64,000 nt of DNA from Curvibacter gracilis ATCC BAA-807 (GTDB taxonomy: Bacteria > Pseudomonadota > Gammaproteobacteria > Burkholderiales > Burkholderiaceae_C). The stretch lies in NCBI RefSeq assembly GCF_000518645.1, contig NZ_JADZ01000004.1:248001-312000 (forward strand), written 5' to 3'. Positions 1 to 8,228 of the stretch are shown piece by piece. Every line of letters starts with the position of its first letter. Position 1 is the stretch's first letter. The notes below the pieces were generated by a model. It searched no databases. It had not been told where the DNA came from and saw nothing but the letters and a program-made list of their open reading frames with translations. The position numbers and the translations under genes are program-made.

Positions 1-35
1 TCAAGCGCAGCAAGCCCTGGTATGAGCGCTGCTGA
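1..35 (+). CDS. 3' end of an unidentified gene
   Basis: Only the last ten codons may be present. The third frame from the window start reads KRSKPWYERC and then TGA at 33-35, before the arsenate reductase gene on the same strand. The fragment is too short to assign to a family, and the other two plus-strand frames cannot be strictly excluded, so this is a guess at a truncated upstream reading frame. Confidence 0.3.
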   Translation, partial: KRSKPWYERC

Positions 36-85
36 CAGGCCTTCTGCCCTTTGCCACTCGATTTTGGCCACCAGACTTTGGAACA

Positions 86-517
86 ATGCAAACCATGAGC
101 AACATCACCATCTACCACAACCCTTCGTGCGGCACCTCGCGCAACACCCTGGCCATGATCCGCAACAGCGGCGTCGAGCCCGAGGTCATCCTGTACCTCA
201 AGACCCCGCCCGATCGCGCGCAGCTGCTGGCCCTGATCGCCGCCACCGGCCAGCCGGTGATCGAGCTGGTGCGCACCAAGGAGGCCGTGTTCAAGGAGTT
301 GGGCCTGGATGCCCCTGGCACCAGCGACGCCCAGTTGGTGGACGCCATGCTGGCCCACCCCATCCTGATCAACCGCCCCATCGTGGTCAGCCCCTTGGGC
401 ACGCGCCTGTGCCGCCCCTCCGAGCAGGTGCTGGACCTGCTGCCCCAGCCGCAGCAGGCCGCCTTCACCAAGGAAGACGGCCAGGCCGTGGTCGACGCGC
501 AGGGCCGCAGGGTCTGA
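86..517 (+). CDS. arsC: glutaredoxin-type arsenate reductase ArsC
   Basis: Predicted to reduce arsenate to arsenite in the cytoplasm, with glutathione/glutaredoxin as electron donor. The N-terminus carries the family signature HNPSCGTSRNT, with the catalytic cysteine near residue 15. Later arginines in LVRTKE and LINRPIVV match the anion-binding arginines of the E. coli plasmid-type ArsC family. Length (143 aa) is normal. A second ATG nine bases downstream (MSNITIYH) is equally plausible as the start. No arsenite pump or ArsR regulator is next to it in the window, so it may be a stand-alone gene or may act in a related YffB/Spx-like role. Confidence 0.88.
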   Translation: MQTMSNITIYHNPSCGTSRNTLAMIRNSGVEPEVILYLKTPPDRAQLLALIAATGQPVIELVRTKEAVFKELGLDAPGTSDAQLVDAMLAHPILINRPIVVSPLGTRLCRPSEQVLDLLPQPQQAAFTKEDGQAVVDAQGRRV

Positions 518-550
518 GGCTGGTGATGCCTTTGGGCCTGTGGCCGTAGA

Positions 551-2686
551 TCAGAAATCCACCTTCAACGAGGCCTTCAGCGTGCGCGGTGCACCGGCGG
601 CAAGGCGGGTACCGCCAGCGGCCCAGTACTGCTTGTCGGCCGCGTTGTCGATGTTGATCTGCCAGGTGCTGCGCTGGCCCAGGCTGCGGTCCACGTAGCG
701 GGCGCCCAGGCTGAACAGGGTCACGCCGGGCAGCCAGGCCTGGTTCAGGTCGTTCACCGGCCGCCGCCCGGTGGTGTAGGCGCCCGCGTTGACCGACAGG
801 CCGGGCAGGGCGGGCACTTCATACGACACGAAGTTGCTCAGGGTCTGGCGCGAGGCGTTCTCGGGCAGCTTGCCCTCGTAGGCACTGCTCACGTGGCGAA
901 AGCGCGGGTCAAGCCACTGGGCCGAGCCCTGCCAGGACCACTGGCGCGTGAGCGGCCCCTGGGCGGCCAGTTCCAGGCCTTGGTAACGCTGCTGGCCGTC
1001 GGCCACATACACGTTGCTGCTGTTGGTGTAGTAACCCGGGCGGCGGATGTCGAACACCGCAGCCGACAGCAGCAGGCCGGCCGGCCGTTGCCAGCGCACA
1101 CCCAGCTCCTGTTGGCGGCTCACGCCCGGCGCCAGGCGCACGTTCTGGTTCACCGTGCCGGTGGGGCCGGCCTCGCCTTCCTCCAGACCTTGTGCGTAGC
1201 TGGCGTAGGCCGATACCTGGGGGCTGAGCTGGTGGATCAGCGCGGCCATCGGGGTGGTCTTGGCCACGTCGTACAGGGCGGTGCCTTGCTCGCTGCGGTA
1301 GCGGGTGTGGCGCAGGCCCGCGATCAGCTGCCAGCCCGGGCGCAGCTCGATGCGGTCGACCGCATACAGGCCGGTGTCACTGGTCTTGAGCCCGGCCGTG
1401 GTGGGGCTGGTGGGCAGGGCGCCCCAGACCACGCTGGTGAGCGGTACCGGGCTGTACAGGTTTTGCGCGGCCACGCTGTAGCTGCGTTGGTAGACCGGGT
1501 CCTGGGTCTTGTCGGTGCGGCTCAGGCCCAGGGTCAACTCATGGCGCAGGCCCAGGGCCTGCACGCTGCCGAACAGCTCGGCGCGCAGCAGGTCCGAGCC
1601 CACGGCCAGATGCTGGCTGTTGCCGGTGATGCGCCCGGCGCCGGTGGCGATGGAGGCCTGGTCGTTGAAGCGGAAGATGGCCAGGTTGCGGTCGCGCAGG
1701 GTTTGGGAGTGGCCGGCCTCCAGCGTCAGAGCCCATTGATCGCTGAGCGCGTAGTCGGCCCGCACCTGGGCCAGGCTCGACTCGGTGTCGAATGCGGTGT
1801 TGGCGGGGGCCACCAGCTTGCGCGCGTCCACCGGGTGCGGCAGGGTGATCGTGCCGTTCACGGCCGTGGGCAGGTTGATGCCGATCTGTTCGTTGGTCTG
1901 ACGCTTGTCGTAGGACAGGTCGGCCTGCAGTTTCAGGCGGCTGTTGACGCGCCAGTCCAGGGCCGCCGAGGCAAACCGGCGCTGCCCTTTGCCCGTGCCT
2001 TCCAGGTAGGAGCCCAGCGAGCCGCCGGCCGCGTTCAGGCGCAGGCCGAACTCCTGCTCGCTGCCGAAGCGGCGCGCCATCTCGGCGCTGGCGATGGCCT
2101 GGCCCTGGTTGTCCAGCGTCATGCCGACCGAGTTCACGGGCTGGGCGCCCGCACGCTTGGTGACGAAGTTGACCACGCCGGCCGGCGAGGTGAAGCCGTA
2201 ATACAGGGCCGACGCACCCTTGAGCACCTCGACGCGCTCCTTGTCCTCCATGGGGATCTGGGCAAAGTTCATGATCGGCATCGAGCCGTTGAGGCGGTAG
2301 TTGGTGCGGTTCTCCACCGGCATGCCGCGGATCACCAACTGGTCCCAGGTCTCGCCGCCGTTTTGCTGGCGTGTCACCCCGGCGGTGTTGCGCAGGGCGT
2401 CGTACAGGCCGCTTGCGCCTTGCAGTTCCAGCACCTCGCGGGTGACCACGTTGACGGTGGAGGGCACTTCCATCACCGAGGCACCGCGGAAGGTGCCGGC
2501 CTCGACCGTCTCGGGCACAAACCCTGAGGCACGGGCCTGTTGGACGGTCACGGTCTTCAGTGCCGCTTCTTCAGTGCCTTCCCGTGGGGTGGCGGTGGTC
2601 TGCGCCTGGGCCACCGGCAGGGCCAGGCCGGTGAACAGCAAAATGGACAGGGCTGGGTGGCGATGGGGGCGAAACAGGATGGGCAT
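551..2686 (-). CDS. TonB-dependent siderophore receptor
   Basis: Outer-membrane ferric-siderophore receptor of about 711 aa. The start at 2686 gives a clear signal peptide (MPILFRPHRH, hydrophobic stretch, then AQAQ). The upstream in-frame extension is rejected because it would run over the Fur-box-like site. After the signal comes a TonB-box-like LKTVTVQQ, then a plug domain (VPSTVNVVTREVLELQGA, later RVEVLKGASALYYG and PAGVVNFVTKR), and a barrel ending in a C-terminal phenylalanine (LKVDF), as is usual for TonB receptors. The ferrichrome/FpvA-like class is likely, but the ligand cannot be read from the sequence. It is transcribed away from the methyltransferase gene. Confidence 0.9.
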   Translation of the reverse strand: MPILFRPHRHPALSILLFTGLALPVAQAQTTATPREGTEEAALKTVTVQQARASGFVPETVEAGTFRGASVMEVPSTVNVVTREVLELQGASGLYDALRNTAGVTRQQNGGETWDQLVIRGMPVENRTNYRLNGSMPIMNFAQIPMEDKERVEVLKGASALYYGFTSPAGVVNFVTKRAGAQPVNSVGMTLDNQGQAIASAEMARRFGSEQEFGLRLNAAGGSLGSYLEGTGKGQRRFASAALDWRVNSRLKLQADLSYDKRQTNEQIGINLPTAVNGTITLPHPVDARKLVAPANTAFDTESSLAQVRADYALSDQWALTLEAGHSQTLRDRNLAIFRFNDQASIATGAGRITGNSQHLAVGSDLLRAELFGSVQALGLRHELTLGLSRTDKTQDPVYQRSYSVAAQNLYSPVPLTSVVWGALPTSPTTAGLKTSDTGLYAVDRIELRPGWQLIAGLRHTRYRSEQGTALYDVAKTTPMAALIHQLSPQVSAYASYAQGLEEGEAGPTGTVNQNVRLAPGVSRQQELGVRWQRPAGLLLSAAVFDIRRPGYYTNSSNVYVADGQQRYQGLELAAQGPLTRQWSWQGSAQWLDPRFRHVSSAYEGKLPENASRQTLSNFVSYEVPALPGLSVNAGAYTTGRRPVNDLNQAWLPGVTLFSLGARYVDRSLGQRSTWQINIDNAADKQYWAAGGTRLAAGAPRTLKASLKVDF

Positions 2687-2731
2687 GGGGCAGGCCGGCA
2701 GGGCCGATGGTGATATCAAAGCCTGAATTGT

Positions 2732-2750
2732 ATGAGAATGATTCGTATTT
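2732..2750 (-). promoter_or_regulatory. Fur-box-like operator
   Basis: A 19-bp stretch, ATGAGAATGATTCGTATTT, resembles the Fur consensus of alternating GATAAT/ATTATC-type hexamers. It lies about 50 bp upstream of the chosen receptor start. Iron-responsive repression of the receptor is the natural reading; this is inference from motif and context. Confidence 0.6.
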
Positions 2751-2856
2751 GAATCTGACGTCAAAAACTGCAAGCAGAGCCGCTCGAACCAGGGCGGGCC
2801 TGCGCCATACTCCCGGCTCCCCCTGCGGGAGGGGGTTTTGGTGACAAGGAACAGGT

Positions 2857-3465
2857 GTGCAATCAGCAAGCGAGCAGTGGTTTGACGAGGCGTATTACCA
2901 ACGCTTTTACTTTGACAAGAAGACCCGCGTGGTGGATGCCGGGCATGCCGAGCGCCTGGGCGCCTTTGTCTGCCACTACCTGCAGTACCTGCGTGTGCCG
3001 GTGCAGCGGGTGCTCGATGTGGGTTGCGGCATCGGCCTGTGGCGCGAGGCCATCACGCGCCACTTTCCGGGTGCCAGCTACCAGGGCGTGGAGTACAGCG
3101 ACTACCTGTGCGAGCGTTACGGTTGGCAAAAGGGCTCGGTGGTGGATTACGCCAGCGCCCAGCCCTTCGATCTGGTGATCTGTCAGGGCGTGCTGCCCTA
3201 CCTGAGCCCCAGCGACCTGGCCCTGGCCCTGCGCAACCTGGCCCGCCTGTGCAAGGGGGCGCTGTATGTCGAGGCCGTGGCCCGCGAAGACTACGAGCGC
3301 GACATCATCGACGAAGACCTGACCGATTCCCGCTTGTTCCGCCACCGTGCCGCGCTGTACCGGCGTGGCCTGTCAGAAGGCTTTGTTGAACTGGGCGGAG
3401 GCGTCTGGCTGAGCCGCCAGGCCGATCTGCCTTTGTTTGAGCTGGAGTGCTTGGGGGGGCGCTGA
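2857..3465 (+). CDS. class I SAM-dependent methyltransferase
   Basis: A 202-aa protein with the glycine-rich SAM-binding motif I (VLDVGCGIGLW, about residues 54-64), an acidic residue after the second strand (YQGVEYSDY) and the motif LVICQGVLPYL after the fourth strand, typical of Rossmann-fold methyltransferases. The likely start is GTG at 2857, because the protein then begins with a normal N-terminal helix (QWFDEAYYQRFYFDKKTR). The substrate cannot be predicted. It is divergent from the siderophore receptor and seems to be transcribed alone. Confidence 0.8.
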   Translation: MQSASEQWFDEAYYQRFYFDKKTRVVDAGHAERLGAFVCHYLQYLRVPVQRVLDVGCGIGLWREAITRHFPGASYQGVEYSDYLCERYGWQKGSVVDYASAQPFDLVICQGVLPYLSPSDLALALRNLARLCKGALYVEAVAREDYERDIIDEDLTDSRLFRHRAALYRRGLSEGFVELGGGVWLSRQADLPLFELECLGGR

Positions 3466-3691
3466 AGTCCGTTCGCCCCAGCATCGTCAGGCGGTCAGTT
3501 TCCGTGGCCGCCACCCAGGGGCTTTGCCCGCGGTGCACTGCTGTCGCACCCGGCGGGCGTGGAGGTGGGCCACCGCAGGGCAGATACTGCTGCTGAGTAG
3601 GCCCCCAAAACCAAGGGGCGCGCAAAGCAGCGCCAGGCTGCGGACGACCTGGGTGGTAGGTGCGTCGATCGGGCGGGACCGCTACTTGCGA

Positions 3692-3982
3692 CTAGCTGGC
3701 ATCGACCACGAACATTCGTGCCTGCTGCGCCTGCTGGCGTTCCAATTTGATGGGTGCGTAGCGCTCGGAGGTATAGAAATCCAGGGCCGCGCTCAGCGTC
3801 GGAAATTCGAACACTCCGGCGAGTGGAAGCGGTGAATCGTCACCCTCCAGTACCTTGGCGACGGGGCCGAAGTGAAGGATGCGGCCGCCGGCCTCTTCCA
3901 GCGCAGCACGGAAGCGTGGCGCCAGCTCGGCCTGCATGGCAGGGTTTTTCACGCGAAGGTTGACATGGACATAGGCAGGCAT
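3692..3982 (-). CDS. DUF1330 domain protein
   Basis: A 96-aa protein that begins MPAYVHVNLRVKNP and contains ILHFGPVAKVLEGDD and SAALDFYTSERYAPIKLER, the pattern of the DUF1330 dimeric alpha-beta-barrel family. A good ribosome-binding site (GAGGAGAAA) precedes the ATG. It lies about 106 bp downstream of the thiolase on the same strand and is probably co-transcribed with it from the TetR-type operator. DUF1330 proteins have no general function; an accessory role in acyl-CoA or aromatic metabolism is only suggested by context. Confidence 0.8.
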   Translation of the reverse strand: MPAYVHVNLRVKNPAMQAELAPRFRAALEEAGGRILHFGPVAKVLEGDDSPLPLAGVFEFPTLSAALDFYTSERYAPIKLERQQAQQARMFVVDAS

Positions 3983-4088
3983 GGGTTTCTCCTCAAAGGT
4001 GGCCTGGTTGTTGATCTCGATGCAGGCCTGTCTTGGCCGATGGCCTTGACAGACCAGCGAAGTGCATGGTTTGCCGGGTCACGATCTG

Positions 4089-5225
4089 TCATAGGGCGCT
4101 CAAGACTGTGGCAATGCCCTGCCCGCCGCCGATGCACTGGGTTGCCAGTGCATACCGGCCGCCAACGCGCTTGAGCAGGGCTGCGGCCTTGCCGGTGATG
4201 CGTGCGCCTGTGGCGCCCAGTGGATGGCCCAGGGCCAGTGCACCGCCATCGATGTTCACGGTGGCCGGATCCAGGCCCAGATCCCGGATGCAGGCCAGCG
4301 CCTGGGCGCTGAAGGCCTCGTTGATCTCCACGACGTTCAGGTCTTGGCTCGTCAGGCCAGCGCGGCTCAGGGCGCGTTGGGTGGCCGGAATCGGGCCGAT
4401 TCCCATCACGCTGGGGTCCACACCGTAAGTGGCATAGGTTTCGATTCGCGCCAGGGCGTTCAAGCCGTGGCGGGCTGCAAAGTCTTCATGCACCACCAGC
4501 ACGGCAGCCGCTCCATCCGTCAAGGGCGACGAAGTGCCGGCAGTGACAACACCATCGGGTCGAAAAGCGGGCTTCAATGCTGCCAGTGCTTGCAAGCTGG
4601 TTCCCGGGCGAATGCACCCATCGCTGTCGACAAGCAAGCCTTCGGGGGTCTTGGTGGGAATGATTTCCTCTGCCAACAAGCCCGCCTTTTGCGCGGCAGT
4701 GGCCTTCTGGTGGGACTGAAACGCCAATCCGTCCTGCTCAGCACGCGAAATGCCCCATTGCGCGGCAACGTTCTCAGCGGTTTGCCCCATGGACATGTAG
4801 GCCGCTGGATAGCGGGCCATCAGTTCAGGGTTCGGGTCGAAATGCAGACCACCCTGCGGCACCTGGGTCATCGACTCCACACCAACGCAGAGGTAGGCAT
4901 CGCCGATGCCCGCCTCGATTTGCGCTGCGGCCATGTGAACCGCCGACATGGACGATCCACAGAACCGGTTCAGCGTCATGCCACCCACCTTTTGTGGCAG
5001 CCCGGCGAGAAAGCTGGCGATGCGGGCGATGTTGTTGCCTTGCGCGCCTTCAGGGTAGGCGCAGCCCACGATGACGTCTTCCAGCAGATCCGGATCGAAG
5101 GCTGCTTTGGCCAGCACGCCCACCATGGCCTGGGCGGCCAGCGATTCAGGCCGCGTGCTGGCCAGGGCGCCTTTCTTGGCAAAGTGAAACGGCGTACGGG
5201 CGTAGGCGGCGATCAAGGCTTTCAT
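4089..5225 (-). CDS. acetyl-CoA acetyltransferase / 3-ketoacyl-CoA thiolase
   Basis: A thiolase of 378 aa. The acyl-accepting cysteine is near residue 89 in NRFCGSSMSAVHMAA, the histidine lies in the ALALGHPLGATGARI block and the second catalytic cysteine in TQCIGGGQG near the C-terminus, so all three active-site regions are intact. It would cleave a 3-ketoacyl-CoA or condense acetyl-CoA units. The start is fixed by an AGGAGAAG ribosome-binding site. Its promoter holds a CCTA-N8-TAGG site also found at the adjacent TetR gene, so it is probably induced by an acyl-CoA or related ligand of that regulator. The preferred chain length cannot be stated. Confidence 0.9.
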   Translation of the reverse strand: MKALIAAYARTPFHFAKKGALASTRPESLAAQAMVGVLAKAAFDPDLLEDVIVGCAYPEGAQGNNIARIASFLAGLPQKVGGMTLNRFCGSSMSAVHMAAAQIEAGIGDAYLCVGVESMTQVPQGGLHFDPNPELMARYPAAYMSMGQTAENVAAQWGISRAEQDGLAFQSHQKATAAQKAGLLAEEIIPTKTPEGLLVDSDGCIRPGTSLQALAALKPAFRPDGVVTAGTSSPLTDGAAAVLVVHEDFAARHGLNALARIETYATYGVDPSVMGIGPIPATQRALSRAGLTSQDLNVVEINEAFSAQALACIRDLGLDPATVNIDGGALALGHPLGATGARITGKAAALLKRVGGRYALATQCIGGGQGIATVLSAL

Positions 5226-5243
5226 GGCTTCTCCTGTAAACTA

Positions 5244-5259
5244 CCTAACGAACGGTAGG
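5244..5259. promoter_or_regulatory. TetR operator candidate, thiolase promoter
   Basis: CCTAACGAACGGTAGG, with half-sites CCTA and TAGG separated by 8 bp, directly upstream of the thiolase start. The same arrangement lies upstream of the TetR gene at 5917-5932, and the two sites share the CCTA and GGTAGG ends. The binding protein is inferred from proximity. Confidence 0.6.
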
Positions 5260-5305
5260 CTAAAAGGGCAAAAAAAGGGCCATGCCGACCGACATGGCCT
5301 CTCCA

Positions 5306-5911
5306 TCAGCGAAACGATTGCAGTTGGGCTCGAAGGGGGGCCAGTGCCAGGTCGAAAACATTCACATCGCCGTGGATCCGTGCATTGATCAAGGCCCCCT
5401 GGCAGATCGTGTTCACCTGGGCCGCCCATTGCGTGGCAGACAAAGTGGCCAAGGCGGTGGAGGCGAGCTGGGGCTGTGTCGACAGCCTGGTGAAGACCTG
5501 GGTCAGCCAGTCCGTCTGCGCCTTGTGGAAGCCGCGCACTGCTGCTTGCAAATCGGGCTCGATGCAATCCCATTCACCCCCGAAAGCACCCACCACGCAA
5601 ACCTTGTCACCCGCACCGATCAGGTCACGGAACATCCGGATGTAGGACAGCACCTGTTCAACTGGGCTCAATTGGGTCACTCCTTCAACCCATTTGGCAA
5701 AGTGTGCCTGGCTGGTGTTCACCAGTGCCAGGCCCAAGGCCTCTTTGGAGTCGAAGTGATGGTACAGACTGGGCTTGCGGATACCCACGCGATCCGCCAG
5801 GTCCTGAAAGCTCAGGCCCAGGTACGAGCGCGTCATCAGCAACTCGCGTGCCACGCGCAAGATCAGTTTGCGTGTGTCGGTTTGGGTATGTCTGGAGATG
5901 GTGGTCTGCAT
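5306..5911 (-). CDS. TetR/AcrR family transcriptional regulator
   Basis: A 201-aa regulator with an N-terminal TetR helix-turn-helix (LILRVARELL, LSFQDLADRVGIRKPSLYHHF, about residues 16-55) and a C-terminal ligand-binding domain. It lies upstream of the thiolase on the same strand, with 80 bp between them. Its own promoter and the thiolase promoter carry matching CCTA-N8-TAGG palindromes, suggesting that it represses both itself and the thiolase/DUF1330 unit. The inducer is unknown; acyl-CoA is a reasonable guess from the neighbour. Confidence 0.88.
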   Translation of the reverse strand: MQTTISRHTQTDTRKLILRVARELLMTRSYLGLSFQDLADRVGIRKPSLYHHFDSKEALGLALVNTSQAHFAKWVEGVTQLSPVEQVLSYIRMFRDLIGAGDKVCVVGAFGGEWDCIEPDLQAAVRGFHKAQTDWLTQVFTRLSTQPQLASTALATLSATQWAAQVNTICQGALINARIHGDVNVFDLALAPLRAQLQSFR

Positions 5912-5916
5912 GGCTG

Positions 5917-5932
5917 CCTACTATAAGGTAGG
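5917..5932. promoter_or_regulatory. TetR operator candidate, autoregulation
   Basis: CCTACTATAAGGTAGG, six bases upstream of the TetR start codon, with the same CCTA-N8-TAGG layout as the thiolase promoter site. Its position over the translation start region suits autorepression. Confidence 0.6.
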
Positions 5933-5953
5933 TTGATAACCATGGTAAGCATG

Positions 5954-6022
5954 GGGGTTCGTTTCACGGGCCCCCGCAAGGCAAGTGCCGGGGCCCGCCG
6001 CGGCGCCCGCAGGGCGAACCCC
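5954..6022. repeat. nested inverted repeat between tetR and the MBL gene
   Basis: An outer pair GGGGTTCG (5954-5961) and CGAACCCC (6015-6022) encloses an inner pair CGGGCCCC (5967-5974) and GGGGCCCG (5990-5997). The two perfect 8-bp stems sit just 3' of the metallo-beta-lactamase gene and 5' of tetR. There is no T-run, so it is not a textbook intrinsic terminator, but it would form a strong RNA hairpin that could separate the two transcription units. Confidence 0.55.
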
Positions 6023-6047
6023 TGCCCATGCAGGCGCCGCCCAGGCC

Positions 6048-7040
6048 TCACTTCACCTGGCTGCTGTAGTTCACCGGCTCCCACACAAAGCCCTTGCCCA
6101 TGGCGCGCAGGCGGCCCACGCCGGGGAAGGGGAAGTGCGCCACCGCCACCAGGCTGCCGCTCTGGGCCAGGCTCTTGAACAGGCGGGCGCGTGCGGCACG
6201 GGCCTGGGGCTCGTCGCTGTCGAAGCCGATGGTCACCTCGGGTGATTCGAGCTGCACCGAGGCCACGTGGATCAGGTCGCCCAGCAGCACCAGTTGCTGG
6301 CCCTCGCTCTGCAGCACATACACGTTGTGGCCGGGGGTGTGGCCGTGGGCGGCCTGGCTGCGCAGACCGGGCACGATCTCGCCGTCGGCCTGGAAGGTCT
6401 TGAGCTTGCCGGCTTCGGCGTAGGGGTTGAGCGAGGCCATGGCACCCTGGAAGAAGCCTTTTTGCGCATCGGGTGCGGCGGCCAGGCTGGCGGGCGAGAG
6501 CCAGAAGTCCTTGTCGGCCTGGTCGGCGTGCACGGTGGCGTTGGGGAACACCACCTGGCCCTCTGCCACCAGCCCGCCCACGTGGTCGGGGTGCATGTGG
6601 GTGATGACGATGTCGTCCACCTGCTCGGGCTGGTAGCCCGCGGCCTTGATCTGGGCCGACAGGCGCCCCAGCGTGGGGCCGAACAGCGCGCCCGCGCCCG
6701 CATCGACCAGCACCAGGCGGCTGCCGGTGTTGATCAGGAAGCCGTTGACCGAGGTCTCCAGCGGGGCCTGCAGGTAGTGCTTTTTCAGGCCTTCGGCCAC
6801 GCGGCCCTTGGGGGCATGCAGCAGCTGGTCCACCGGCAGGTTCACCGTGCCGTCGCTGAGCGCGGTCACTTCAAAGCCGCCCACCATCAGCCGGTACCAG
6901 CCCGGGGCCTGGGTCTTCTGCATGGGGGCTGCGGCCTGGGCCACGCCGGCCGTGCCGGCCAGGCTGCCCAGGGCGAGTGCCAAGGCCAGGCCAAGGCGGG
7001 TGGCCTGGGTGTGAACAACGGAGCTGCGTTTTGTCTTCAT
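6048..7040 (-). CDS. periplasmic metallo-beta-lactamase-fold hydrolase
   Basis: The metal-binding signature THMHPDHVGG (HxHxDH), with HGHTPGHNVYV and GDLIHV later, identifies a metallo-beta-lactamase-fold hydrolase of 330 aa. The start at 7040 (MKTKRSSVV) gives a signal peptide ending near AGVAQAAAP, so export is predicted; the upstream in-frame extension lacks support. Relatives include lactonases and organophosphate or ester hydrolases, and the substrate cannot be chosen from sequence. It is divergent from a LysR gene across a 200-bp region with repeated TTTGCAAA-type palindromes, so it is probably the LysR target. Confidence 0.85.
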   Translation of the reverse strand: MKTKRSSVVHTQATRLGLALALALGSLAGTAGVAQAAAPMQKTQAPGWYRLMVGGFEVTALSDGTVNLPVDQLLHAPKGRVAEGLKKHYLQAPLETSVNGFLINTGSRLVLVDAGAGALFGPTLGRLSAQIKAAGYQPEQVDDIVITHMHPDHVGGLVAEGQVVFPNATVHADQADKDFWLSPASLAAAPDAQKGFFQGAMASLNPYAEAGKLKTFQADGEIVPGLRSQAAHGHTPGHNVYVLQSEGQQLVLLGDLIHVASVQLESPEVTIGFDSDEPQARAARARLFKSLAQSGSLVAVAHFPFPGVGRLRAMGKGFVWEPVNYSSQVK

Positions 7041-7108
7041 GAAAGGTCCTTGTCGCGGCTCTGGGCCGCCGGGGTTGCAGGGAGGGATCGCTGACAAATG
7101 CTATTGTT

Positions 7109-7169
7109 GGTTTTTGCAAAAAACAGAACAATATGAAGATATGCAAAGTATCTTTGCGATGTTTGCAAA
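7109..7169. promoter_or_regulatory. cluster of TTTGCAAA palindromes in the divergent promoter
   Basis: Three related elements lie between the hydrolase and lysR: TTTTTGCAAAAA (7109-7120), GCAAAGTATCTTTGC (7143-7157) and TTTGCAAA (7162-7169). All are perfect inverted repeats built on GCAAA. LysR proteins often bind several dyads in such divergent regions, so this is the probable operator array. Confidence 0.5.
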
Positions 7170-7239
7170 GTCACTGCGTGCATTCCCGCATGCGGCCTTG
7201 CGTTTCGCCACCTGACCCGGGCTTGTGCCCATCCGCTCC

Positions 7240-8205
7240 ATGATCGATTCCCTCAAGACCTTTCTCGCCGTGGCCGCCAGTGGCAACTTCTCGGAGGTGG
7301 CGCGCCAGCAGGACGTGGCGGTGTCCTCGGTCACCCGCAAGGTGGATGCCCTGGAGGCCGAGCTGGGCACGCCGCTGTTCCATCGCAGCTCGCGCCGCAT
7401 CCACCTGACAGACGCGGGTGAGCAGTTTGTGCCGCGCGCCCGCACCATCCTCAGCGAGATCGCCGCCGCCCGCGACGCGCTGCACCAGCAGGACGACCTG
7501 CCCCGCGGGCCGCTGACAGTGGCGGCCCCCACCGTGTTCGGGCGCCGACACGTGGTGCCGGCGGTGGCCAGCTTCATGCACCAGTACCCCGGCGTGGAGG
7601 TGGATCTGCACCTCAGCGACCAGGTGATCGACCTGGCAGAGCAGGGTGTGGATGTGGCCATCCGCATCGGCGTGTTGCCCGACAGCGATCTGCAGGCCAC
7701 GCTGCTGGCGCCGGTGCGCCTGGTCACCTGCGCCAGCCCGGCCTACCTGGCGCGGGCCGGGCGGCCGGCATCGCCCATGGACCTGCTGCAGCACGAATGC
7801 ATCAGCGTGGCCACGCCGCCTGCGCCGTCCTTCATCTGGCGCTACGCGGGCGTCAACCGCAACCAGCCGCTGGCGGTGCGCGGGCGCTTTCGCACCGACG
7901 ACAAGGACGGGATGCTGCAAGCCGCCCTGGGCGGCCTGGGCGTGCTGCACATCGCCACCTGGGTCGTCAGCGACCACCTGCGCGACGGCAGCCTGGTGGC
8001 GCTGTTCCCACACGAGCTGACGGCGCCCCCGGCCGACGGCCTGCCCGGCATCCACGCCGTGCGCGCCCCTGGCCGGGGCCGTTCGCAGCGGGCGCGTCTG
8101 TTCATGGCCCACCTGCGGGCTGCCATCGGTGAGCCAGCCTGGTGGGATCAGGTGCCGGCGCAGGTGGCCGATGAGGCTGGGCAGGGGCTTGCCGTCCCCG
8201 CCTGA
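7240..8205 (+). CDS. LysR family transcriptional regulator
   Basis: A LysR regulator of about 321 aa. The winged helix-turn-helix begins MIDSLKTFLAVAASGNFSEV, followed by SVTRKVDALEAELGTPLFHR (residues ~1-60). A periplasmic-binding-protein-like effector domain follows (VAIRIGVLPDSDLQATLL, GLGVLHIATWVV). The ATG at 7240 gives the usual LysR N-terminus; a GTG at 7225 is an alternative. It probably controls the divergent metallo-beta-lactamase-fold hydrolase. The effector is unknown. Confidence 0.88.
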   Translation: MIDSLKTFLAVAASGNFSEVARQQDVAVSSVTRKVDALEAELGTPLFHRSSRRIHLTDAGEQFVPRARTILSEIAAARDALHQQDDLPRGPLTVAAPTVFGRRHVVPAVASFMHQYPGVEVDLHLSDQVIDLAEQGVDVAIRIGVLPDSDLQATLLAPVRLVTCASPAYLARAGRPASPMDLLQHECISVATPPAPSFIWRYAGVNRNQPLAVRGRFRTDDKDGMLQAALGGLGVLHIATWVVSDHLRDGSLVALFPHELTAPPADGLPGIHAVRAPGRGRSQRARLFMAHLRAAIGEPAWWDQVPAQVADEAGQGLAVPA

Positions 8206-8228
8206 GCAGCCAGGTCGCTCAAGCCCCC

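Noticed and set aside
893-2527. Long open frame on the plus strand over the siderophore receptor
   Set aside because: It is the antisense shadow of a gene with full TonB-receptor features; the protein has no recognisable domain and an Ala/Gly/His/Gln-rich make-up typical of GC-rich shadow frames.
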